This document shows positions 35,940 to 43,877 of a DNA stretch of 64,000 bases, in pieces (the first letter of the stretch is position 1; every line of letters begins with the position of its first letter). Below the pieces are notes generated by a model. The model was not told the origin of the DNA. It searched no databases and was given only the letters and a program-made list of their open reading frames with translations. The position numbers and the translations under genes are program-made. The stretch lies in contig NZ_CP017448.1 in the NCBI RefSeq assembly GCF_001753165.1, positions 2,560,462 to 2,624,461 on the forward strand, given 5' to 3'. The DNA is from Acidihalobacter aeolianus (GTDB lineage Bacteria > Pseudomonadota > Gammaproteobacteria > DSM-5130 > Acidihalobacteraceae).

Positions 35940-35944
35940 CCACA
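35940..35944. repeat. Target-site duplication CCACA (right) of the IS21-family element
   Basis: It matches the left copy at 33331-33335. Confidence 0.75.
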
Positions 35945-36045
35945 CTATGACCAGACGACAACATCAGACCATAACCGATCCTATGCGGCCTTCTGGGCTC
36001 TCTAATATTCCTGTCCGTTATTCGCAAATCTGCAGGCAAATCGTA

Positions 36046-37141
36046 TTACTCAGCAGTCAGAAATACAGGCAACAGAAGGATGCTCGAAGCATGACCTGAC
36101 GAGCGCGGGATTGTCAGCCATGGATTGAAGCTGAGCAGCGACCCGGCCCTTGAGTTTTTCGCCCTTGCGTAATGGATTGCGCGCCACGCCTGTTCTCTTG
36201 GCGTGGCTCCAGACCAGCTCATCCGGGTTGAGGTCTGGTGCATAGCCCGGCAAGACGTGCAGCGTCAGCGCACCTGCCGTGCTGGCCACATACTCTTTGA
36301 CGATGGCTTTTTTGTGCGCTGGCAAGCCGTCGATGATCAGATGCACCGGCCGCCCGCGCTCGGCCATCATGTTCTTGAGCAGGTGCACGAACCATTCCCC
36401 GGTGAGGGCTCCTGGGTAGGTCTCGAACCAGAAGGCGCCCTTGGCGTTGACCGCCGAGGCCGCCGAGATCGACTGACGCTGACCGGGGCGTTCCACCACG
36501 GGGGTCTGGCCTTTAGCGCCCCAGGTCTTGCCATGCACGGCATCGGTGCGAAAGCCCGACTCGTCCCAGAAAAACACCTCGGCCTTCTCGCGCTTGGCGC
36601 GCCGGGCAATAGCCGGGTACGTTTCCTTGACCCAGCGCGCGATCGCTTCGGGATCACGCTGGTAGGCGCGCTGCAGGGGTTTTTGCGGTGTCAGGCCCAC
36701 GCGGGCGAGCAAGGCCCCGATGCTCGCCCGCGACAGCGTCACCCCAAAGCGTTGGGCAACCAGCTCGCGCACGAGTTGGCGCGTCCACAGGCCAAAGTCA
36801 AAGCCGTACTGACGCGGGTTCTTGCCGTTGATCCACCGAAAGACTCGGCGCTCTTGCGCAGCAGTCAGGCGGCGCGGGCGCCCTGTGCCCTTGCGCGAGA
36901 GCAAGGCGCGTTTGCCGTGCCCACGACCGTGGGCCTTGGCCCGTACCTTGTAGGCCCACCGCGGTGCAGACCGAACGAGGTGGCCACCGCGGCTGGCGAC
37001 TCGCCTTCGTTCATTCGCTGCAGGGCCAGCAGCCGCATCTCTTGCAGCGCAGCGCGCGACACCTTGCGTCCATCTCTCTTCAGGGAACATGAAGACAACC
37101 CATATCACCACTTGTTCCCTAATTTACTGACTTGTCAGCAA
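36046..37141 (-). mobile_element. IS630-family insertion sequence (approximate ends)
   Basis: About 1.1 kb. The left end TTACTCAGCAGTCAGAAA and the right end read inward (TTGCTGACAAGTCAGTAAA) form an imperfect terminal inverted repeat, continuing into AGGCAACA / AGGGAACA. The TA duplication expected of IS630 is visible only at the left (36044-36045), so the exact right edge is uncertain. Confidence 0.65.
36050..37098 (-). pseudogene. IS630-family transposase, frameshifted near N-terminus
   Basis: The N-terminal frame (37098 to about 36957) reads KRDGRKVSRAALQEMRLLAL then GESPAAVATSFGLHR, the usual IS630 helix-turn-helix. The rest (RWAYKVRAKAHGRGHGKRAL onward to the stop at 36050) is in the -1 frame. 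The DDE core is intact, with FFWDESGFRTDAVHG, VHLIIDGLPAHKK and APDLNPDELVW. The join at a CGCGGTGGG run is not a classic slippery site. Either the element is inactive or it uses an unrecognised frameshift. The first frame also lacks an ATG, since a TTG at 37098 is the only start near its beginning. Confidence 0.78.
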
Positions 37142-37323
37142 TGGAAACAACGTCCATTTTTTTCAACATCCCTTGTTACAAGCCTCAAGCTGAAACGCCA
37201 AGTCGATAACCGCTCACAGTGGGTAAACCTGATAGGTCGTATAGATACGAAAATGGATGTTGGATATTAGCTGCTCGCGTTCGCCCAGTACTTCGCATCA
37301 ATGAGTGAGCGCACCTCAGCATT

Positions 37324-37342
37324 GCTAATGCGAATCATTCTC
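37324..37342. promoter_or_regulatory. Fur box upstream of the cupredoxin-FTR1 operon
   Basis: GCTAATGCGAATCATTCTC matches the 19-bp Fur consensus (GATAATGATAATCATTATC) at 15 positions. It lies 47 bases before the cupredoxin ATG, where Fur would block transcription when iron is plentiful. Confidence 0.75.
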
Positions 37343-37389
37343 GTTATCCTTGGTGTATTCAGACAGCCGTCACTTCCAAGGAACGTTGT

Positions 37390-37737
37390 ATGCGCATGCA
37401 ATCAACCCTCATAGTCTTAGCACTCGCATTGCTTGCCGTCACCGCCGAGGCCTCGCCGACTTTCAAAATCGCTCTAAAACCACACAGCTTTGTCCCAGAT
37501 ATTTTGATTGTTCCAGCCGGTGTGCGGATCAAGCTGTTGGTGAAGAACACCCGTAACCTACCTTCGGAATTTGAAAGCTTCGACCTCAACAGGGAACAGC
37601 TCATCCCTGCAGGCGGGACCATCACGGTATGGATCGGGCCGCTTTCATCAGGCAAGTACAAGATCTTCGACGATTTCAACCCAGATACCAGCGGTTGGAT
37701 TGAGGTTCCAAAAGATACCAAGGCCGCTCAGTCATGA
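37390..37737 (+). CDS. Periplasmic cupredoxin-like protein (iron-uptake associated)
   Basis: A 115-residue exported protein. The signal peptide is MQSTLIVLALALLAVTAEA, cut before SP. The mature part is a beta-sandwich with a cupredoxin pattern (FKIALKPHSFVPDILIVPAGVRIKLLVKN, then KYKIFDDFNPDTSGWIEV). It resembles the EfeO cupredoxin part and the stand-alone P19-partner cupredoxins found next to FTR1 permeases. The classical His-Cys-Met copper site is not complete: there is no Cys in the mature part. RBS AAGGA lies upstream. The stop overlaps the FTR1 start by four bases (ATGA). Confidence 0.8.
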   Translation: MRMQSTLIVLALALLAVTAEASPTFKIALKPHSFVPDILIVPAGVRIKLLVKNTRNLPSEFESFDLNREQLIPAGGTITVWIGPLSSGKYKIFDDFNPDTSGWIEVPKDTKAAQS

Positions 37738-39293
37738 TTGGCGCATTGATTATCGTCTTTCGGGAAGTGCTGGAAGCCGCCCTGGTGATTGGGATTGTAG
37801 GTGCCGCCGTGAAAGGGGTTCCGCGGCGCGGTGTATTGATCGGTACTGGGGTTGCCATTGGCGTCATAGTCGCCGCGCTCGTTGCCAGTGGTATCGATGT
37901 GGTATCAGGTTTCGCCCACGGTACCGGTCAGGCGCTATTCGAGGCCGGCGTGCTTACCGTCGCAGGGCTCATGCTTGCCTGGCACAACCTTTGGGTGGCA
38001 GAACACGGTCGTGAAATGGCCGCTCGGCTAAAAACCCTGGGCACCGCCGTGACCGCCGGCCAAGAACCGGCGACTATGCTGGTTGTCGTTACGGCTCTTG
38101 CCGTCATGCGGGAAGGTTCGGAAGTCTCGCTGTTTCTGTATGGCATCGCCGCCAGCGGCGTAAATGACATGCAAGTGCTTATCGGCGGTCTGTTGGGCGT
38201 CGCAGCTGGAGTCACTGTGGGCTATACGCTGTTCGCCGGACTCTCACGCATACCCATCAAGTCGTTATTCAGGGTAAGCGGCGTGATCATCCTTTTCATT
38301 GCCTCCGGCATGCTTTCACGAGGTGCGGCGTTCCTCGTGCAGGCCGGATACCTGCCCCCACTGATTCCGGGTGTTTGGAATACGTCATGGCTGGTTCCGG
38401 GAGGCAGCGTATTCGGACGCAGCCTCGAGGCGTTAGTAGGTTACACGCCTGCGCCTTCACTCATGCAGGTACTGGTGTGGATCGGCGCGCTCACGATCAT
38501 CGGTGTACCCATGCTGGTCAAAAGCGGCCGCCTCAGACTACCCGCCGCCGGCGCCGTAATGCTGGCCATCATGACCTTGGTCCTTATCGTAGGTGTGTTC
38601 GTGGGCGCCCAGGCATATGCCGCCGACTACAAGGTCTACTCGCCCACGGTGGTCAAGGGCGAGACTGAGCTTGAAATGCGCGCTTTCAATAGCTGGGGTG
38701 CTGGCCCACTGAGTGGTGCCAGACAGGCCGTCAAATTTGCTGCCGGCCATACGTTTACCCATTGGTGGGCTACGGAAGTGTATGCCGAAGCGGAAAAAGA
38801 ACCGAGCGAATCATTAAAGTTGGAAGACTTTGAATGGGAAAATCGCTTCCAACTCACCCCTCAGGGGAAATACTGGGCGGATGTCGGGCTGATCAATGAA
38901 AATGAGATTCCCCGATACGCAAACGATCCATATCGAATCAGCATCGGCCCATCCCTTGCAAAGGATTTCGGACGCATCTCTGCACGGCTGAATCTGCTAG
39001 TCGCTCATGAGTATGGAACCCATGCACGTCATGGTATTGAATTGGATTACCGAGCCCGCATCCAATACCGCTGGCGCCGCGAACTATCCCCAATAGTCGA
39101 GGCCTATGGTGAACCGGTAGGATGGACAGGGCTATATGGACCCTCCCGTCAGCAGCTGGGAATGGGCTTGGTCGGTCAGTTCACCACCGAGCCGGGCAAA
39201 GACTTGCGTTATGGGTTGGTGGCTCTGTATGGGACGACCACGGCCGCGTCCCGTGAGACCTTGGTTGCCCGTTTGGAATATGAGTTCTTCTGA
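37734..39293 (+). CDS. FTR1-family iron permease with C-terminal beta-rich domain
   Basis: A 519-residue protein. Residues 1-~295 are an FTR1/EfeU-type high-affinity iron permease of seven helices. Two REXXE iron-binding motifs are visible, REVLE (10-14) and REGSE (~123-127). The last membrane helix ends near AQAYAADYKVYSP, which itself looks like a signal-peptide cleavage region. Residues ~300-519 alternate polar and aromatic residues and end RLEYEFF, like an outer-membrane beta-barrel. The gene may be a true fusion or may encode two proteins joined by loss of a stop. It lies behind a Fur box, with a GC content below that of the core genes, between insertion sequences and the Sel1 gene. Confidence 0.8.
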   Translation: MIGALIIVFREVLEAALVIGIVGAAVKGVPRRGVLIGTGVAIGVIVAALVASGIDVVSGFAHGTGQALFEAGVLTVAGLMLAWHNLWVAEHGREMAARLKTLGTAVTAGQEPATMLVVVTALAVMREGSEVSLFLYGIAASGVNDMQVLIGGLLGVAAGVTVGYTLFAGLSRIPIKSLFRVSGVIILFIASGMLSRGAAFLVQAGYLPPLIPGVWNTSWLVPGGSVFGRSLEALVGYTPAPSLMQVLVWIGALTIIGVPMLVKSGRLRLPAAGAVMLAIMTLVLIVGVFVGAQAYAADYKVYSPTVVKGETELEMRAFNSWGAGPLSGARQAVKFAAGHTFTHWWATEVYAEAEKEPSESLKLEDFEWENRFQLTPQGKYWADVGLINENEIPRYANDPYRISIGPSLAKDFGRISARLNLLVAHEYGTHARHGIELDYRARIQYRWRRELSPIVEAYGEPVGWTGLYGPSRQQLGMGLVGQFTTEPGKDLRYGLVALYGTTTAASRETLVARLEYEFF

Positions 39294-39444
39294 TAGAAAT
39301 GTCCGCAAAATGAGCAAGCCCTGTGCACAGCGAGATCAACGCCATATCTGTCATGGGTGGCCATAATCTCATTTAACGCGAACCGCGTGTTCTCGGATTC
39401 GAAATGTATGATCAAGGTTTGGGATCAATTAATTTGTTGGAATG

Positions 39445-39897
39445 TTAATGGCTTAGATCATCACGCTGCTGTAGGTATTCATCCCGCTCGATACCCTCTT
39501 GAACAGCTTTCTTGACCCCATCAATGGCCTTCCTGTACCAATACGCAGCCTTGGTTTTGTCACGTGGTACACCAAGATCTTTGGCGTAGGCGTCTCCCAG
39601 ATGGAGTTGCGCATCGTAGTAGCCCTGATCGGCGGATTTCCCGAACCAGTACATGGCATTACGGAACAAATCGACAACCTGCCCGTTGTTCCTTGATCGC
39701 GCGGAGATTGAAAGCTTTTCTGCCTTTTCGAGATATGCCATCTCGAGTTTTTCCTGGGCAGTCGCATCTCCGTGCTCGGCTTCAGCGTGAAGTCCAACTG
39801 AGATACCGGAATCCGCCGAAGCCGCATTCGCCAGTGCAGGCCTAAACAGGCCTGCCAGGAAAATCAAAGGGCTTATTTTGCCGTGACGAAATGGCAT
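39445..39897 (-). CDS. Secreted Sel1-repeat protein
   Basis: A 150-residue protein with a signal peptide (ISPLIFLAGLFRPALANA, cut before AS). It carries about two Sel1-like TPR units, seen in AMYWFGKSADQGYYDAQLHLGDAYAKD and the partial unit before it (AEHGDATAQEKLEMAYLEKAEK). After them comes KAAYWYRKAIDGVKKAVQEG. Such proteins scaffold protein interactions in the periplasm. It stands alone, convergent with the FTR1 gene. The 150 bases between them hold nothing recognisable. Confidence 0.72.
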   Translation of the reverse strand: MPFRHGKISPLIFLAGLFRPALANAASADSGISVGLHAEAEHGDATAQEKLEMAYLEKAEKLSISARSRNNGQVVDLFRNAMYWFGKSADQGYYDAQLHLGDAYAKDLGVPRDKTKAAYWYRKAIDGVKKAVQEGIERDEYLQQRDDLSH

Positions 39898-40441
39898 CCC
39901 ATTTCCAGATTCACAAGCGAATCGTTTTCAGTTGATCATCCATGCAATTCGGTTAGCTACTCTGCCGAACCATCTTTGAATCGCCACCGGTTCCTTAGAC
40001 ATCGTCGGCATAATTGGTTGCCTTCGATATGGCCGTACTACACGAAGTTGCAGACGCTCAAATGACCTATATGATCGAAGGTTCTATGCCCGCAGCCGTA
40101 AGTGGCCAAATCTTGACCCCCACATTAATTGAGAAAAAATCGAGGCCAAGTCCCGCATTGTTTCACCTTTAATACTGATGAAGGGTTTCGGGTGCGAGTC
40201 AGTCTATTCGTGATTGAACTTGCATGGCGATGTGCCCACCCTGATTTGTTCGACGCATCCATGCAACTCACCCCTCCGGGGCTAATGCGCAAAACCGTTC
40301 CCGGCGATTTTTTCTTTGCTCGCTCAAAGAAACCGGGGAAAGAAATGTATCCGAAACGCCTTGGCCCTGCGGGCGAGGCAAAGCGTAACGGGAACTCTAA
40401 TCAAATGACTTCCTGCTTCGCGTTCGTGACGCGCTTAGCTT
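39898..40441. other. Non-coding stretch with dispersed-repeat copy, left of IS66
   Basis: About 540 bases with no credible gene; a 122-codon ORF at 40129 has no start signal or family. It contains CCAAATCTTGACCCCCA-like sequence near 40110, which resembles an IS-end remnant, and copy 1 of a dispersed repeat (40253-40350). Confidence 0.5.
40253..40350 (-). repeat. Dispersed repeat, copy 1 (reverse orientation)
   Basis: Reverse complement of this stretch (CAAAGAAAAAATCGCCGGGA then ACGGTTTT...GCCCCGGAGGGGTGAG) aligns with 42550-42643 at roughly three-quarters identity. Its orientation is opposite to copy 2. Confidence 0.7.
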
Positions 40442-40449
40442 GTCTTTAT
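40442..40449. repeat. Target-site duplication GTCTTTAT (left) of IS66 element
   Basis: An identical 8-mer lies at 42154-42161, directly outside the other end of the element; 8 bp is the usual IS66 duplication. Confidence 0.92.
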
Positions 40450-42153
40450 GTAACTACTCAGCTAATTCTCAGAGATCGCCAGAGCAAAAGCCGGTAGCTT
40501 GCGATCGAATACTAGGCGCAACGCCTCCGAAGCCGTGACCCCCTGCTTTCGGCAGGTCGATAGATATCCCCGTATGCGGCAAAACATCGCGGCACCCTCC
40601 AGGCTGCGGAAGCAGCCGGAGATCTTCTGCTGCACTTTGGTCATACGGATATCGTTCTCCGCCTGATTGTTCGTGAACGGCACATTGACGTCCACCATGA
40701 AACGCAGCACATCGTCTTCATAGGCCATCAGACGCTCCAGCAGATTGCGGGCCTTGCTCCGCTTGATCCGCCCCCGAGGCTTGTTGTCGGGTGGTTTTTC
40801 CGGCTCAGGGCATTCCAGTTGCCCCGCCTCGAGCACATCTCGGTAGCGCTGCCGGTAAGCATTGGCCTCGGTCAGCGGCAGGATGCCGCCAGCGTTCTCG
40901 ACGGCCTGATGAATCTCTCTGAGCAGCTTGCCCATCGCTTCCGCCCATTGTTGTCCGTCCTGCTCGAATGCTCGTTCCAGTTCGCGCAGGTGGTGGGCAT
41001 TGCACAGGGCATGGGTGCAGTCCCGATAACGGTAATAGGGTTTCCAATGGTCATGACACAGCACACCGCGGAACCGTGGCAGGATCCCGATCGCGTCCAT
41101 CGCCTCCTGGCCTCGCTTACTGTGGACCTGATAATGCGTCCAATCAGCATTGGACAGAGCATGCAGCCAATGGCGTTTGCCATCAATGTTGACCCCGGTC
41201 TCGTCGGCATGAGCGGACACGGCTTTGGCCAATGCCGTTTTGCTGATCGCCTCAAAGGCCGCCAGGCGGGTAAATGCCTCGCGATTGAAGTTCACCAGTG
41301 AACCATCGCTCAAAGGGATGCCCAACTGATCGGCAAAGTAATCCTGGATCCGCTTGTAGGGCAAGAGCTGATATTGGGACAGATAGACGGCATGGGCCTT
41401 GAGGCCGGAACCATACTGCACCTTCTTATCCACCCCTTCCGGGAATGAAGCCACAAAACGTTGGCCTGATTCATTCTCCAGGATCTGCGCCCGATACTCG
41501 GTCACGATCCGGCTGATGTCGATATCAAAAACCTGGCGAGTCTCGAAACCCGCCTCGGTATAGCAGCCTTTCGGCAAGCGACGACGATCGATCTTGAGGA
41601 CCTCGATCTCATCGGGATGCTCGACCGGGCGCAAGGTCTTGCCCACGTGCCCCGGCTGGCCACCGGAAGGTCGGCTTGAGCGCACACGCTGGCTGCGTGG
41701 CCGATTGGGATCCGATGCCGGCGGCTGACTGCTGTTGCGGCTATTGAGCCCGAGACGGTTGAGTAACACGACGAACAACATGAGCATCATCTCGATACTG
41801 GCGCGGAGTGCCGGAGATAGGTCTTTCTCCTGCTCCAGTTGCGCCCTGACCTGTGCCAGGGTGATCTCGATATCGACGCCGTCGATCCGCACGCAAGACT
41901 GCTCCAAAGAAGTAATGAAGCTATTATCTCACGGGTTTTGAAGTGCCAATTTTCTCGTTTGTAAGGCGATCTGGCGGCGTAAAATAATTGACTGACGGTG
42001 GGGCAGTGCCTCGCGTGATGTCGCAAGGAAGACTACGCCTCTGTCGCTTTCGGAGACCAATAATCGCACTCGTTACAGCGCCGCCATATTTTCAAAAAAA
42101 CTACCAAAAACCCTGTCAAGTACTTTTTGTAATTATTTTCACTGAGTAGTTAC
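40450..42153 (-). mobile_element. Complete IS66-family element (single-gene type)
   Basis: A 1704-bp element. The ends GTAACTACTCAG (40450-40461) and CTGAGTAGTTAC (42142-42153) are perfect 12-bp inverted repeats, flanked by the 8-bp duplication GTCTTTAT. It carries only the transposase gene and lacks the tnpA/tnpB accessory genes of classic IS66, as in the ISBst12 subgroup. The perfect duplication indicates a fairly recent insertion. Confidence 0.93.
40462..41907 (-). CDS. IS66-family transposase (TnpC-like)
   Basis: A 481-residue transposase. The N-terminus has a coiled region (VRAQLEQEKDLSPALRAS), then the typical NSRNSSQPPASDPNRPR segment and the zinc-finger-like part. The catalytic domain includes AVSAHADETGVNIDGKRHW, GVLCHDHWKPYY and PFTNNQAENDIRMTKVQQKI, which hold the DDE residues. 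It reads through without interruption, and the stop lies at the very end of the element, beside the inverted repeat. It seems capable of activity. Confidence 0.93.
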   Translation of the reverse strand: MEQSCVRIDGVDIEITLAQVRAQLEQEKDLSPALRASIEMMLMLFVVLLNRLGLNSRNSSQPPASDPNRPRSQRVRSSRPSGGQPGHVGKTLRPVEHPDEIEVLKIDRRRLPKGCYTEAGFETRQVFDIDISRIVTEYRAQILENESGQRFVASFPEGVDKKVQYGSGLKAHAVYLSQYQLLPYKRIQDYFADQLGIPLSDGSLVNFNREAFTRLAAFEAISKTALAKAVSAHADETGVNIDGKRHWLHALSNADWTHYQVHSKRGQEAMDAIGILPRFRGVLCHDHWKPYYRYRDCTHALCNAHHLRELERAFEQDGQQWAEAMGKLLREIHQAVENAGGILPLTEANAYRQRYRDVLEAGQLECPEPEKPPDNKPRGRIKRSKARNLLERLMAYEDDVLRFMVDVNVPFTNNQAENDIRMTKVQQKISGCFRSLEGAAMFCRIRGYLSTCRKQGVTASEALRLVFDRKLPAFALAISEN

Positions 42154-42161
42154 GTCTTTAT
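42154..42161. repeat. Target-site duplication GTCTTTAT (right) of IS66 element
   Basis: It matches 40442-40449. Confidence 0.92.
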
Positions 42162-42929
42162 TTCTGTCTATCCCCTTATCGCCTTGCCTCGCGGGGATGC
42201 GGCTGGACGGAGTCGGCCCGGAGGACCCGGGCCGAGCAGCCCGCGCCCGGACGGCGCTTGGCTGCGGCCCCGGCCAGACGGATTCACGCGAGGTTGCCCG
42301 TAGGGTCAAGGCGATCTGGGGCGAATTTCTTTGCTAGCCGTTCTAAAAAGGTGTTGGTCATCATTCGCGCGATCGTCCAGAAAGTGCTTGTGTGACAGCG
42401 GCTTGTGGCGATGGTTGTCGACGTGTGGCGCGAGGGAAATATTTTCCGCAGGTGAAGTTGTACGCAATTTTCAATGAAAGCTCAGGCGATTCTATTTGTT
42501 GCGACATCCGTACGTTATCAAGGACCAACACCTTTGTAGAACGTCTAGATTTCTTTGGTGACTTTCTTTATTCGTCCAAAGAAAAAATCGTCGGGAACGG
42601 TTTTTCGCGTCAGCCCCGAAGGAGTAAGGCGCAGGGATGCGCCGTACAAAGTCACTCGCACGCCCGCACCGAAACCAGTCAAGAACGCCGTCGCTCAAGG
42701 CGTGTGAAACCGTCCCACCGTTCCCACTCAATGCGCCATCAGTCACAGCGAGCCGAAGTGCACTCAAGTCACATAAAGAACGCCGCCGCCCAAAGCGCGT
42801 GAAACTGCCCCATCACAGTCGATAAACTGCCTCAGGGGTTCACAACCTCCCAAGCCAAGAGAAATACCTTATCGAACCCATGGACACACAAAGGCTCACA
42901 ACAACCTCCACGTGCCCGAGGACCACCTC
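42162..42929. other. Non-coding stretch with dispersed-repeat copy, right of IS66
   Basis: About 770 bases without a credible gene. Bases 42170-42330 are very GC-rich with short inverted repeats (for example GGCCCGGAGGACCCGGGCC). Copy 2 of the dispersed repeat is at 42550-42643. Short ORFs here show no start signals or recognisable composition. Confidence 0.5.
42550..42643 (+). repeat. Dispersed repeat, copy 2 (forward orientation)
   Basis: Begins TTTCTTTGGTGACTTTCTTT, then CCAAAGAAAAAATCGTCGGG and CGTCAGCCCCGAAGGAGTAA. It resembles widespread TTTCTTTGGTTACTTTCTTT repeats of gammaproteobacterial genomes. It pairs with copy 1 in inverted orientation around the IS66 element. Confidence 0.65.
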
Positions 42930-43151
42930 ATGCTAACCCTGTTCGGCGCCGTCGCCGTCACCCTGATGATGTTGTTCTATGCGCTGGAATCGCGCTCGCC
43001 CTGGTTCACGCTGCTGTTCGCGCTCTCTTGCTTCGCCTCATCGGCCTACGGCTGGCTAGCCGGTACCTGGCCGTTCGGCGTGATCGAGCTGATCTGGGGC
43101 GGGATCGCTGCGTACAAATGGCGCGGGCGGATGCGTGGAGCGGCGACCTGA
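42930..43151 (+). CDS. Small two-helix membrane protein, function unknown
   Basis: A 73-residue protein with helices at ~3-20 (LTLFGAVAVTLMMLFYAL) and ~26-60 (WFTLLFALSCFASSAYGWLAG, then GVIELIWGGIAAYKW), and a basic tail (RGRMRGAAT). The family WPFGVIELIWGGIAAYKWR resembles small conserved YgdD-like or DUF-type proteins often found next to housekeeping genes. The ATG at 42930 has GAGG eight bases upstream; a GTG at 42912 is the alternative start. It marks the return to core-like sequence after the repeat region. Confidence 0.65.
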   Translation: MLTLFGAVAVTLMMLFYALESRSPWFTLLFALSCFASSAYGWLAGTWPFGVIELIWGGIAAYKWRGRMRGAAT

Positions 43152-43164
43152 AGGTCTGGAGGGA

Positions 43165-43857
43165 TCAGCCGGAATAACCGCCCGGCATGGGCTCCCAGAG
43201 TTCGCGCGCCTCGAACTGGGGCAGTTCCTCGGTTTCACGGTAGGCGCCCTCGCACCATTCGCGCACGTGTTCGTCGGCTAGGCAGGTGTGCACGTACTCC
43301 GCGGCCACGCCTTCCAGCGGAGTGTTGTAGACGGAAAAGCGCAGCGCGACCGGAACGTACATCGCATCGGCGATGGTGAATCCGCCGAACAACCAGGGCC
43401 CGAGCCCACCGAAGCGGGCGCGGCAGTCGGTCCATAGGCCAGTGATGCGCGCCACCTCAGCCTCGATCTCGGGGCCTGGCGAACGCCAGCGGAAACGCCC
43501 GCGCAGGTTCATCGGCAGATAAGTGCGCACGGCCTGGAAACCGGCATGCATTTCGGCGCTCACCGATCTTGCGACGGCGCGCGCCTCGGGGTCGGCGGGC
43601 CAACCGCGGCCGTCGAGCAATTGCTCCGAAACGTATTCGCAGATGGCGAGCGAGTCCCACACCGCGAGCGGACCGTGGTGCAGCACCGGCACCTTGCCGG
43701 AGGGCGACAGCCCGGCGACCCGCTCCGCGTACTCGGGCGTGTAGAGCGGCACGCGGATTTCCTCGAAGCGCAGGCCGTGGCGGCGCAGCAGCAGCCAGGG
43801 CCGCAGCGACCAGGAGGAGTAGTTCTTGTTGCCGATCACCAGCTTGAGTTCGCTCAT
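43165..43857 (-). CDS. Glutathione S-transferase family protein
   Basis: A 230-residue GST. The thioredoxin-fold N-domain begins LKLVIGNKNYSSWSLRPWL, with Ser residues in the position that activates glutathione. It has the cis-Pro in SGKVPVLHHG and VWDSLAICEYVSE. The C-domain is helical, with FGGFTIADAMYVPVALRF (N-capping box). The ATG at 43857 with GGAGG seven bases upstream is preferred over a start overlapping the previous gene. It is third in a minus-strand operon after the GNAT/C39 and ATP-grasp genes. Confidence 0.9.
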   Translation of the reverse strand: MSELKLVIGNKNYSSWSLRPWLLLRRHGLRFEEIRVPLYTPEYAERVAGLSPSGKVPVLHHGPLAVWDSLAICEYVSEQLLDGRGWPADPEARAVARSVSAEMHAGFQAVRTYLPMNLRGRFRWRSPGPEIEAEVARITGLWTDCRARFGGLGPWLFGGFTIADAMYVPVALRFSVYNTPLEGVAAEYVHTCLADEHVREWCEGAYRETEELPQFEARELWEPMPGGYSG

Positions 43858-43877
43858 CGTCGCACCTCCGCGGCGGC

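Noticed and set aside
40129-40497. 122-codon ORF left of the IS66 element
   Set aside because: It runs into the IS end, covers the dispersed repeat and has no family or start signal.
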